Position numbers and translations under genes: made by a program. From Hyphomicrobiales bacterium (GTDB lineage Bacteria > Pseudomonadota > Alphaproteobacteria > Rhizobiales > Xanthobacteraceae): 60,137 nucleotides of DNA. The DNA lies in contig PLJS01000089.1 in NCBI GenBank assembly GCA_003140315.1, forward strand, positions 11,463-71,599, read 5' to 3'. Below are positions 26,208-34,575 of the stretch, piece after piece (within the stretch, counting starts at the first letter, position 1; each line of letters starts with the position of its first letter). Under the pieces are notes generated by a model. It worked only from the letters and a program-made list of their open reading frames with translations. It did no database searches and was not told the DNA's origin.

Positions 26208-27344
26208 TCAGTTTGTCAGTTTCTTGGCGCAGTCCGGCCACGCGGCGAATGCCTTGTCCTTGATGACGAGCGGCGTGAACACCTTACCTTGCGCCTCGCG
26301 GGTCTTCGGATCGAACATGATCGCCCCACCGACACCCGCATACGGCTTCATCTCGAGCAGCGCCTTGTGGAGCCCCTCGCGAGTATAGCCGCCATTCGCG
26401 ATCTCGCGCGCGAGGATGTGCATCGCATCGTAGGCCTGCGACGAGAACAGGTTTGGCGCCTGCTTGAACTTCTCCTGGAACTTGTTGACGAAGGCGCGGA
26501 CCTTCGGGTCGCTGGAATCCTGAAAGAATAGCGTGTGCAGGTAGAGCCCATTAGCGGCCGCGCCGGCGACGTCGATCAGGCCGGTGGAGTGGTCACCGGA
26601 CGATGCGACCAGCGGTGTCTTTCCGAGGTCGACGCGCTGCGCCTGCTTCAGCACCAGCGCAAGATCATTGTACTGGCTGCCGAAAAAGATCGCGTCCGGA
26701 TTCTCCGCCTTCACCTTCAGCAGCTTGGAAGAATAATCGATATTGTCGCCGATATCGTAGGACTCCTCAGCGACCACCTTGACGTTGAGCTTGTCGAGGC
26801 CCTTCTTGAATTCTTTGGTCATCGCCAAGGCCCAGTCGTTGTTGAGATGGATGATCCCGACCGTCTTGGCGGCGAGACATGACGAAACGAGGCGCGCGAG
26901 CGCAGGTCCTTCGTCTTCCTGGGTCGCGGAATTGCGGAAGATGTAGTCTCCCTCTTTCGTCAGGTCAGGATGTGACGCGAGCGTGATCACGAAGGGCAGC
27001 TTGCCGCGTTGCGCGACCGGGACCGCGCCGAACGTGGCGGTGCTGGTCGCACCGCCGATCATCGCAACCACATTGGCGTCGGAGACGAAGTTCTGCGCCA
27101 CGTTGGCGGCGTCCTTCGGGCTGCCGCGGTCGTCGCCTTGCAGCAGCACAAGCTTGCGGCCGCCGATCCCGCCGGCTGCGTTGATCTCCTCCACCGCGAG
27201 GCTCGCACCGTTGAGGATGTCCTTTCCGTAGGACGCCGCAGGTCCGGTCAGCGGCGCGACCAGCCCGACCTGGACGTCTTGCGCCTGAGCCGTTGCAGAG
27301 ACCACGAGTATCAGCGACGCCAGCACTCCACCTAGATATCGCAT
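26208..27344 (-). CDS. ABC transporter receptor, branched-chain amino-acid (LivK) type
   Basis: 378 residues with a signal peptide ending 'VSATAQAQ', then 'DVQVGLVAPLTGPAASYGKDILNGASLAVEEINAAGGIGGRKL', the classic opening of type-I periplasmic receptors (PF13458). 'MIGGATSTATFGAVPVAQRGKLPFVI' forms part of the ligand cleft. It lies between the thiolase partner and the hydratase gene, so it is the receptor for the Liv-type transporter at 19.6-23.0 kb. Its use together with a CoA ligase suggests a carboxylic acid ligand. Confidence 0.92.
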   Translation of the reverse strand: MRYLGGVLASLILVVSATAQAQDVQVGLVAPLTGPAASYGKDILNGASLAVEEINAAGGIGGRKLVLLQGDDRGSPKDAANVAQNFVSDANVVAMIGGATSTATFGAVPVAQRGKLPFVITLASHPDLTKEGDYIFRNSATQEDEGPALARLVSSCLAAKTVGIIHLNNDWALAMTKEFKKGLDKLNVKVVAEESYDIGDNIDYSSKLLKVKAENPDAIFFGSQYNDLALVLKQAQRVDLGKTPLVASSGDHSTGLIDVAGAAANGLYLHTLFFQDSSDPKVRAFVNKFQEKFKQAPNLFSSQAYDAMHILAREIANGGYTREGLHKALLEMKPYAGVGGAIMFDPKTREAQGKVFTPLVIKDKAFAAWPDCAKKLTN

Positions 27345-27406
27345 CGTCTGTCCTCTCTGTCGGACGCGTCACGCGCCCTTGGTTGACGTTCGGCGCGCGT
27401 GTCTTG

Positions 27407-28174
27407 TCATTTCTTCTTTTTGCGCCGAGCCAGAAATACGCGCAGTCCTTCCTTGGCTTCTCCCGATTCCAGCACCATCGAGGCAAGCGCGCGTTCGAGG
27501 CGCAACCCGCTGTCGAGGCTTCCCTGCAGACCGAGGCGGATCGCTTCGAGCGTCAGGCGGATCGCGATCGGCGAACGCTCCGCGATACGCTCCGCCAGTG
27601 CCACCGTGCGCGACATGAACTCGGCCGCCGGCCAGACATGATTGACAAGGCCGATGCGCAGCGCCTCGGCCGCCGGAATCGGATCTCCCGTCAACAGATA
27701 TTCGTACGCGAGACCGAGCGCGATCAAGCGCGGCAGCCGCTGCGTACCCCCGGCTCCCGGCAGATGATCGAGCGCGATCTCAGGCTGGCCGAGCTTTGCG
27801 GTTTCGCTCGCCGTGCGCAGATGGCACGCCATCGCGAGCTCGGTCCCGCCGCCAAGTGCAAAGCCGTTGATGGCGGCGATGACCGGCTTGGGCGATGTCT
27901 CGATGATGTGCAGCGTCTCCTCCCAGACGATCATCGTCTGGTCGGCCTGCAAGCCAGCATGTGTCGTCATTTCTTCGATGTCACCACCGGACGAGAATGC
28001 GATGTCGCCGGTCCCCGTGATGACCGCGACGCGAAGCGCCGGGTCCGCAATGACATCCTTCATCGCCGCGCCAAGCTCGCTCATCGTGGCGATATCGATA
28101 GCGTTGCGGACGGCGGGACGATCAATCGCCAGGATTGCGACGCGGCCCTGATCCTGGCGCCTGACCGTGCTCAC
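27407..28174 (-). CDS. Enoyl-CoA hydratase/isomerase family protein
   Basis: 255 residues from GTG 28174, chosen because it overlaps the upstream stop as GTGA and is followed at once by '[16 protein letters not shown]'. Crotonase features: oxyanion-hole strand '[10 protein letters not shown]', '[27 protein letters not shown]', '[26 protein letters not shown]'-like segment with the catalytic Glu position occupied. The C-terminus ends in a run of Lys ('LARRKKKK'). It hydrates an unsaturated acyl-CoA in the pathway encoded by this operon. It directly follows the thioesterase-TetR gene. Confidence 0.9.
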   Translation of the reverse strand: [255 protein letters not shown]

Positions 28175-29250
28175 GTCGCGGCCTTTCCGGGCTGCGCCAG
28201 ACTGTGCAGGACGAGATCGACGATGCCGGCCTGCACGCGAGCGAGCCCGTGGCGGCCGACCGACCAGTTCCGCAGCGGCCACACCTCGCACAACATCGCG
28301 ATGAAGTTGGCGAACAGGTGCGCGTCGATTGGCCGGAAGTCGCCGGCGCTGACGCCCTCGTCGATGATGGTGCGGAAGATGTCGATGTAGGCGAGCATGT
28401 GGTTCTTCACGCGCTTGCGCAGCTCGGGGCGCAGTGCTCCAGTCTCCCGGTTCATCACGCGAATCTGGTCCTGAAAGCGGTCGAACTCGGCCATGTTAGC
28501 GTCGATCGCCATCCGCAACTTGTCGGCGGCGGTCGTGGCTCCCGCAGTCGAGTGCTGCACGCTCGCCTCGACGGATTCCAAATACGAATCGAACATCATC
28601 GCCAGGATGTCGTCCTTGCTCCGCACGTATTGGTACATGGTGGGGACAGGCATACCGGCTTCCTGGGCGATCTCTCGCATCGCCGAATTCGCGAAGCCCT
28701 TCTTCGAGATTACCTTCAGCGCAGCCTTGATGACTTGCGCCTTGCGACGGTCCGCGGTCGACCGCTGCAATGTGGCAACCGGCGAATTCCAGGTGCCGTT
28801 GGCCTCGCTTGGCGAACCTGTGCTCGGTGCCGCCTGCTCCTCGCGCCGGATCGGTTCGCGACGGTCGGCGTTCAGAATCATCTGCGTCTGCATGACGATG
28901 GCAAGTGTGCGATCCTCCGGGTCGCGCACCGTCGACTGCCACAGCATCGTACTGCGCCCTACATGCAGCGGCGTCGCGTCGCAGATTAGGATTCCCGGTC
29001 GAGCCGCCCGCACGAAGTTGGTCTTCGATTCAATGGTGGAGGTGCGAGCCCCGTCGGGCAGATTGAGGATGGCACCCTGTGCCGCGACGGCGTCGGCGAA
29101 TGCCATGATGACCCCTCCATGTACGGCACCATCGCCGTTGAGGTGGCGCCGAACGGCCTCGACGCGAGCGGTCACTAAGTCCTTCTCAGCAGAGAGGAAT
29201 TCGATGCCGATGTCGTTCTCAAACCCTTGATCGATGGCGTCCAGAACCAT
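28171..29250 (-). CDS. Hotdog-fold thioesterase fused to a TetR-family regulator
   Basis: About 359 residues from ATG 29250 (an in-frame TTG lies two codons upstream). Residues ~1-130 are a PaaI-type hotdog thioesterase: 'RRHLNGDGAVHGGVIMAFADAVAAQGA' holds the conserved HGG loop, followed by 'SKTNFVRAARPG'. A ~35-residue Ser/Thr/Pro-rich linker leads to a TetR domain: 'VIKAALKVISKKGFANSAMREIAQEAGMPVPTMYQYVRSKDDIL', then an all-alpha ligand domain. It is the first gene of the leftward operon and overlaps the hydratase gene (GTGA), so it probably represses the operon and may sense or hydrolyse an acyl-CoA of the pathway. Both halves look complete. Confidence 0.87.
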   Translation of the reverse strand: MVLDAIDQGFENDIGIEFLSAEKDLVTARVEAVRRHLNGDGAVHGGVIMAFADAVAAQGAILNLPDGARTSTIESKTNFVRAARPGILICDATPLHVGRSTMLWQSTVRDPEDRTLAIVMQTQMILNADRREPIRREEQAAPSTGSPSEANGTWNSPVATLQRSTADRRKAQVIKAALKVISKKGFANSAMREIAQEAGMPVPTMYQYVRSKDDILAMMFDSYLESVEASVQHSTAGATTAADKLRMAIDANMAEFDRFQDQIRVMNRETGALRPELRKRVKNHMLAYIDIFRTIIDEGVSAGDFRPIDAHLFANFIAMLCEVWPLRNWSVGRHGLARVQAGIVDLVLHSLAQPGKAAT

Positions 29251-30227
29251 GGCCAAAGAACCCGAATGAGCGATCAGTCAGGTTAAATTATCAGGCCTTT
29301 TCGTCCCGTCAAGCGCACTGGCTGGTTGCGACGCGCCAATAGATGATCATGGATCTCGGAGCTAAGCTGAGCCCCCTGACGCAAGTCGGATTGCGAGCGC
29401 TCCTTCGCCAGGATCTCCGCGCATTTGTTCAGCCTCCACGAACTCAATCCTCCAGTTCAATTCCTTTGGAATTGGCACGTCGAAGTCATGGCCGCGAAGC
29501 TCAAGTCCTGCCGGCAGGGTAAATTCGTCGTCTCAACATGCCGCCCATATGGTCGAGGCCGGAGTGGGTTGGCCATGAGCGACGTCAGCGGCAAAGGCCA
29601 CGGACCGAAGCATATCCGCCGAGCCGGTCAACAAAGTCATCATTCAACAAAATTAGATCACAGCGTGCAGAAGTTCTCCGCTTTGGGTCGATGCTGTCGA
29701 AAAAGTCTGTTCTGCGATTGGAACGCGTCGTTGGAACGGACTTGATTGAACATCGGCACGGTGCCCTTGCCTTTGACTGTACCGGCCTTGGCACCTGACG
29801 TCGCAAGCATCAAGCGCGCGGTGGAATATCTGGAGAAGGGTGAGGCGCGTGAGGCCGACGCTCAGCCCTTCATCATTCATCTAACTGAGGCCGATATGAA
29901 ACTTTAAAGGCGACGAACCTGCGAGCATCAAACGCGAATCATCATTCCGGGCGGGACACAAAGCGCTCGCTTACTGGTAAGAAATACGAATCTGAACAGG
30001 AGGGTACGCGAAGCGAACGCAGGCAATCAACGGCCGACGCCGCGTTCACGACCGTCGAGAATGACCGGGCCAAGTCTGTGACTGCTCATCGTCAGGCAAC
30101 TAGTGCAAAAGACCGCCGAGGGTGACGTATCAAGCATCTGTCTCGCCAGGTAATAGGCTCCCGTTCTTGCACGACGCCGCTGCGCTGAACGCTACGACAT
30201 TATCACGCTGACCAGGAGTAGACTTCG
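29251..30227. other. ~0.98-kb region without a convincing gene
   Basis: The left end should hold the promoter of the leftward operon; TAATTT within TGATAATTTAACC (29277-29289, read leftward) is a possible -10. A small frame from TTG 29746 to TAA 29907 (53 codons, 'VASIKRAVEYLEKGEAREAD' and 'FIIHLTEADMKL') has fair codon bias and may be the end of a lost gene, but has no ribosome site and I do not recognise it. CAGGAG at ~30211 serves the Bug receptor gene at 30228. Other frames here look non-coding. Confidence 0.4.
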
Positions 30228-31202
30228 ATGGTCCGACATATCTGGGTGCGAGCACTGGCAACGTCCCTGTTCTTGGCTTGTATTGCAATCGCCGCCCACG
30301 CCGAGTATCCGGACCATCCACTGAAGATCATCGTGTCCTGGCCGCCGGGCGGCGTGGTCGACACGATCGCGCGTGTCATCGGCGACCAGTTGGCGGTGCA
30401 GCTTGGGCAGCCAGTCGTCGTCGAAAATCGGGTAGGCGCGAACGGAAACATCGGAACGACGGCTGTCGCGCGGGCGCATGCTGATGGATACACGCTACAA
30501 GCGGTGACAGCCGAAACTCATGCCATCAATCCGCATCTGTACAAATCGCTCACTTATGATGTGGCTCACGACTTCGACCCGATCGCCCTCCTCGCGCTGT
30601 CGAACTTCGTCCTCGCCACGAAGGCAAGTCTCCCCGTCAACAACCTGCAGGAGTTCATCGCGCTCGCCAAAGCCTCCCCCGGAAAGATCGCGATGGCGAG
30701 CTATGGCATCGGCAGCACGTCGCATGTCACGATGGCCTCCTTGGAAGATGCGACGAAAACGAGCTTCCTCCATGTGCCTTATCGTGGCGTCAGCCCGGCG
30801 GTGAACGCCCTGTTGACTGGCGAGGTCGACGCCGCATTCGTAACTCCGCATATCGTGGTGGGGTTGCAGAAGGCCGGAAACGTCAAGATCCTCGGTGCAG
30901 CGTCGCTGCACCGAATGCCGATCGTGCCGGATGTGCCGACGTTCACCGAGCAAGGCATCACCGGCTTCGTCGGCGGGAACTGGTACGGCATTGTCGCGCC
31001 GTACGGGATTCCGGAAGCCGTGAAAACACGGCTTGCTGGCGAGCTGAAAAAGATCGCTGCCTCATCGGCGTTTCTTACACGCCTCAAGTCGCTCGGCGTG
31101 GAGCCGGACTATCTGGATGCGGCGGGCTTCGCCGAATTCCTGAAGAAGGAAAACGAGCGGTGGGGAACCCTCATCAAGGCGCGTAATATCGAGATTCCTT
31201 AA
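30228..31202 (+). CDS. Bug/TctC-family periplasmic solute receptor
   Basis: 324 residues. Signal peptide ends 'IAAHA'; then 'YPDHPLKIIVSWPPGGVVDTIARVIGDQL' and 'QPVVVENRVGANGNIGTTAVARAHADGYTL', the defining Bug motifs for binding a dicarboxylate-like or aromatic acid in the periplasm. 'LHVPYRGVSPAVNALLTGEVDAAFV' is the second lobe signature. It opens a four-gene operon (Bug, GAF, Bug, dipeptidase). No TctA/TctB membrane genes are in the window, which is common since these receptors greatly outnumber their transporters. Confidence 0.92.
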   Translation: MVRHIWVRALATSLFLACIAIAAHAEYPDHPLKIIVSWPPGGVVDTIARVIGDQLAVQLGQPVVVENRVGANGNIGTTAVARAHADGYTLQAVTAETHAINPHLYKSLTYDVAHDFDPIALLALSNFVLATKASLPVNNLQEFIALAKASPGKIAMASYGIGSTSHVTMASLEDATKTSFLHVPYRGVSPAVNALLTGEVDAAFVTPHIVVGLQKAGNVKILGAASLHRMPIVPDVPTFTEQGITGFVGGNWYGIVAPYGIPEAVKTRLAGELKKIAASSAFLTRLKSLGVEPDYLDAAGFAEFLKKENERWGTLIKARNIEIP

Positions 31203-31218
31203 CGCGGTCTGATCCGAG

Positions 31219-31719
31219 ATGACTGAACAAACTCCAGTGAACTCCATGGGCGCCCTCGAAGCGGCCGTCCGCGACGGATCGCCGGCTCATGTGGTGTTTG
31301 CGCGCATGCACGAAGCCTTGGCGAAGATGGTCGGGTTCAAAGTGCTCACTGTCCTGAAGCTCGATCCAAGGACGCTGCGGTCCGTCCGCCTCTACAGCAG
31401 CGAGGCGAGTTACCCGATCGGGGGCACCAAGCAGCATGTGCGCAGCGCTTGGAGCGAGGCTGTTTTCGATCGCCGTACCGTTTATGTCGCGCGCGATGTC
31501 GCCGCATTGCGAGCTACGTTTTCCGACAGCGCTGCGATCGAGGCCACGGGATGTGGCTCGATTGTCGCGGCCCCCGTCATCCACGAGGGTGCCGTCGTCG
31601 GCACGATGAACCTGTGGCATCGCGACGGCTACTATGACGACCAGAAGGGGCTACGCACGATGCCCGTCGCGAACGCGATCGCGTCGATCGTGCGCCACAG
31701 CGATCCTAAATCCAACTGA
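31219..31719 (+). CDS. Stand-alone GAF domain protein
   Basis: 166 residues forming one GAF domain ('FARMHEALAKMVGFKVLTVLKLD', 'YVARDVAALRATFSDSAAIEATGCGSIVAAPVIHEGAVVGTMNLWHRDGYYDDQ'). GAF domains bind small ligands such as nucleotides or aromatic effectors. There is no output domain, so it acts as a sensor subunit or as a small enzyme of the fRMsr type, although the fRMsr cysteine pattern is not evident. It starts 16 bases after the first Bug gene and ends 16 bases before the second, with GAGGAG ahead of the latter, so the operon is tight. Its placement between two receptors is unusual. Confidence 0.82.
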   Translation: MTEQTPVNSMGALEAAVRDGSPAHVVFARMHEALAKMVGFKVLTVLKLDPRTLRSVRLYSSEASYPIGGTKQHVRSAWSEAVFDRRTVYVARDVAALRATFSDSAAIEATGCGSIVAAPVIHEGAVVGTMNLWHRDGYYDDQKGLRTMPVANAIASIVRHSDPKSN

Positions 31720-31735
31720 CGAGGAGAGTGCGGCA

Positions 31736-32713
31736 ATGCTGCGACGATCGATATTGAAGGGCATTGGCGCTGCCGCCCTCGCGCCATTGGCAACGCCGCT
31801 CTGGGCAGAGGAGGCAAAGTGGCCGGCCCGGTCGGTCCGGATGGTCGTCGGCTTCGCACCAGGCGGAACCGCCGACATTCTCGCACGCAAGCTGCAGTCG
31901 CCGCTTTCGATGCGGCTTGAGCAAACGATCCTCGTGGAGAACCGGGCCGGAGCCGGTGGAATGACCGCCGAGCTCGAGGTCGCGCGATCGCCTGCTGACG
32001 GTTACACGCTAGAGCTTTGCGTCAGCACGCATGCATCGCTTGCCGCGATCAACAAGAAGATGCCGTATGACACTGAGCGTGATTTCGCGCCGGTCGTCTT
32101 CGTTGGCAGCATCCCGCTGGTGCTGCTCGTCAACCAAAAGTCTGCATACAAGACGCTGCCCGAGCTTCTCGCGGCCGCCAAGGCTAAGCCGGGTTCGCTT
32201 AACTACGCGTTCCCCGGTCTTGGCCTCTCGCATCAATTCGCCGGCGAGCTCCTGAAGCAGCGCGCTAACGTGGATATCCAGGCGATCTCCTATCGCGGTA
32301 CGGCGCCGGCGCTGAACGATGTGATCGGTGGGGCCGTCGATATGACGTTCGGCACCCTTCCTGCCGTAATGGGGGCGATCAAAGGCGGGATCGTTCGCCC
32401 GCTTGCGATCACGGCTCCCCAACGCGCCGAGAGCCTGCCGGACGTGCCGACTCTCGTCGAGCTTGGATTTCCCGGTTTCGACGTGAGTGAATGGTTCGGC
32501 ATTGTGGCTCCAGCCAACACGCCGCAAGCCATCGTCGCTCGCGTGAACGCGGAAACCAACACCGTCCTGGGCGATCCCGCGCTCCAGCTGTGGCTGAAAC
32601 AGAACAATGTCGTGCGCGGTACGACAACGCCCGACGGCTTCCGACGGTTTATCTCCGAGGAAATCGAGAAACTCTCGCAGATCGCCGCGAAGGCTGGCAT
32701 CAGCGTCGACTAG
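31736..32713 (+). CDS. Second Bug/TctC-family periplasmic solute receptor
   Basis: 325 residues from ATG 31736. The signal ('RRSILKGIGAAALAPLATPLWAE') has a twin-Arg start. Bug motifs: 'PARSVRMVVGFAPGGTADILARKL', 'QTILVENRAGAGGMTAELEVARSPADGYTL', 'ISYRGTAPALNDVIGGAVDMTFG'. It is only distantly similar to the first Bug protein of the operon, so the pair probably binds different ligands or enantiomers. The downstream dipeptidase begins 14 bases after its stop. Confidence 0.92.
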   Translation: MLRRSILKGIGAAALAPLATPLWAEEAKWPARSVRMVVGFAPGGTADILARKLQSPLSMRLEQTILVENRAGAGGMTAELEVARSPADGYTLELCVSTHASLAAINKKMPYDTERDFAPVVFVGSIPLVLLVNQKSAYKTLPELLAAAKAKPGSLNYAFPGLGLSHQFAGELLKQRANVDIQAISYRGTAPALNDVIGGAVDMTFGTLPAVMGAIKGGIVRPLAITAPQRAESLPDVPTLVELGFPGFDVSEWFGIVAPANTPQAIVARVNAETNTVLGDPALQLWLKQNNVVRGTTTPDGFRRFISEEIEKLSQIAAKAGISVD

Positions 32714-32727
32714 AAGGATCATCAGCC

Positions 32728-33885
32728 GTGCCGGACCTGCAACAACCGACCGCCAGCACGATGGCCCTCCATCATGGAGCCATCATCATCGACACCCACG
32801 TCGACACAATCCAGCGCGCGGTCGATCTCGGACACGATCTCGTGCACGCGAACCCAAGCGGGTTCATGGACCTGGAGCGGATGAAGATCGGCAACATGAC
32901 CGCTGCGTTCTTCGCGGTCTGCGTCGATTACAATAACATCCGCCGCGGGACCGGACGGCAGCGACAGGATACGCTGCTGCATGCGGTACTTGAGTTGTGT
33001 CGAAACAACCCGGACAAGATCGGACTTGCGAAGACCGCCGCCGACGTGCGCCGGCTTGCGAGCGAGGGAAAGCTCGCCGCAATCTTGTCGGTCGAGGGCG
33101 CGCAGGCGATCGAGGAACGCCTCGATCTCCTGCAGGAGCTCTCGGATCACGGCGTCCGCTCGATCGCGCCCGCTCACTTCACGTCGAACGGTTGGGCCGA
33201 CTCATCGGCGGATCAACCGCGTCATAAAGGTCTTTCGGCGCTCGGCAGGCAGGCGATCAAGGAGATCAATCGTCTCGGCATGATCCTCGATGTTTCGCAT
33301 ATCTCCGATCAGGGCTTCTGGCAGGTCCTCGAGACGTCGACCGCGCCGGTGTTCGCGTCTCATTCGTCGGTGCGTGCGCTGCATGATCACCCGCGCAATC
33401 TCACCGACGACATGATCAAGGCGATCGCACAAAAGGACGGCATTGTCGGGATCACCTGGTTTCCGGAGTACTGTTCGACGGCACATCAGCAGGCGCTCGA
33501 AGAAAAGGCTCGTTCGATCGATCTCAAGGCGCTCGGATTTGAACCGGGCGGGCCTGGGATGCCGGCGATTGCGACGTTGATGCGAAGCTGCGGCGCCGAC
33601 ATGCATGCCAAGTACAACGTGATGATGACTGAAGGCCTTCCGATGCCGACGGTCGATACGATCGTCGAGCATATCGCCTATGTGGCAAACCTGATTGGCG
33701 CTGATCGTGTCTGCCTTGGCAGCGATCACGGCGCCGTGCGTTTCGACATCCCGGGATTCGAGGATTGCACCAAGTGGCCGGTAGTGACGCAGGCGCTGAA
33801 GGATCACGGCTTTTCCGACGCCGACGTGCGGAACATCCTGGGCGGTAACGTCCTGCGGCTGATGGAGCGCGTGGTCGGACCGTAG
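32728..33885 (+). CDS. Membrane dipeptidase family (peptidase M19)
   Basis: 385 residues from GTG 32728 (AAGGATC just upstream; ATG 32761 is the alternative). Binuclear zinc site residues of the M19/renal dipeptidase family are visible: His-x-Asp in 'IIIDTHVDTIQ', the bridging Glu in 'AILSVEGAQAIEE', His in 'MILDVSHISDQGFW' and His in 'VFASHSSVRALHDHPRN', with 'CLGSDHGAVRFDIPGFED' near the end. No signal peptide is seen, so it is cytoplasmic. Bacterial members hydrolyse dipeptides, often with D-residues, or act on other amides. It is the fourth gene of the Bug operon, suggesting that the imported acid is an N-acyl or dipeptide-like compound. Confidence 0.9.
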   Translation: MPDLQQPTASTMALHHGAIIIDTHVDTIQRAVDLGHDLVHANPSGFMDLERMKIGNMTAAFFAVCVDYNNIRRGTGRQRQDTLLHAVLELCRNNPDKIGLAKTAADVRRLASEGKLAAILSVEGAQAIEERLDLLQELSDHGVRSIAPAHFTSNGWADSSADQPRHKGLSALGRQAIKEINRLGMILDVSHISDQGFWQVLETSTAPVFASHSSVRALHDHPRNLTDDMIKAIAQKDGIVGITWFPEYCSTAHQQALEEKARSIDLKALGFEPGGPGMPAIATLMRSCGADMHAKYNVMMTEGLPMPTVDTIVEHIAYVANLIGADRVCLGSDHGAVRFDIPGFEDCTKWPVVTQALKDHGFSDADVRNILGGNVLRLMERVVGP

Positions 33886-33904
33886 CCTGCGGTGGCTTGT
33901 TGCG

Positions 33905-34290
33905 TTACGCGTCGACCACAAGATCGCTCAAAGGAACGGCGCGGCACGTGAGGAATGATCCGCCGCCCCTTCAAATGGCGCGACATGGATGACGCTGCCG
34001 GACAGGATCTTCACGCCGCAGCTCTCACACCGCCCGTGCGGCAGCCACTCGGAAGATGGATGCCTGCTGCGTCGGCAGCGGTGAGGAGCGTTCCGGCCTC
34101 GGGCGACCAACGGTAGTGAGCGCCGCTCTTGCTTAAAATGATCCTTCGCGGCTTTAAATCGGACGAGAGCTCTGCACGCCGGCGTCGAATAGGCGTGTGG
34201 TCGCATCCACGATGAAACCTGCCGGGCCGCAGACGTAAACGAGTGGACGCCGATCGACGAGCGGAAGTGAAGCGGACATCAGAGACGACC
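33905..34290 (-). pseudogene. Fossil of a ferredoxin reductase with C-terminal plant-type 2Fe-2S domain
   Basis: Pieces of one protein are spread over the three minus-strand frames. 34290-34195 gives 'LVYVCGPAGFIVDATTRLFDAG', the NAD-binding end of an FNR domain. 34130-34050 gives 'GAHYRWSPEAGTLLTAADAAGIHLPSGCRTG'. The next frame gives 'CESCGVKILSGSVIHVAPFEG', and a last shift gives 'LTCRAVPLSDLVVDA' to TAA at 33907-33905. The cysteines C-x4-C-x2-C and a final C are those of a [2Fe-2S] ferredoxin. At least three frame changes and loss of the N-terminal half show long decay. The parent would have been a Rieske-oxygenase-type reductase. Confidence 0.75.
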
Positions 34291-34422
34291 GCTCGGCGCC
34301 AAAGAGATTCGGCCAAAGGCGGTCAAGGAGCAGATAGAAGCGAACAAGCTCTCGCCGGAAGATGAAGCGGCCCTCAGAAACATGCCGCCATTTTAGCCAA
34401 TTAGGAACATCCTGACAGGAAA

Positions 34423-34447
34423 GAAGCCCCGGGGACACCGGGGCTTC
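34423..34447. terminator. Strong 10-bp GC hairpin
   Basis: GAAGCCCCGG and CCGGGGCTTC pair perfectly around a five-base loop, followed by TCCTATTCC. It lies ~390 bases beyond the soxG stop and ~540 bases beyond the dipeptidase stop, so it could end either converging transcript. It lacks a clean U run. Confidence 0.5.
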
Positions 34448-34539
34448 TCCTATTCCACTTCCACCACGGGGGACGGTGGGGCACGGGGAACGTGGTGGCT
34501 GGTGGCGGCTGGTCAATACCGCTGAGGTCAATAGGTTCC

Positions 34540-34575
34540 TGGTGCCGTACAGGGCTGAGGAACTGTACGGCACCA
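34540..34575. repeat. 13-bp perfect inverted repeat
   Basis: TGGTGCCGTACAG and CTGTACGGCACCA are exact reverse complements separated by ten bases. It may be a second terminator stem for the sox operon or the relic of a mobile sequence. Confidence 0.55.

Noticed and set aside
26965-27486. Minus-strand ORF overlapping the receptor start
   Set aside because: Arg-rich out-of-frame reading of the receptor gene's 5' end.
27293-28390. 365-codon plus-strand ORF
   Set aside because: Antisense to the hydratase and TetR fusion genes; composition is Arg/His-rich without family features.
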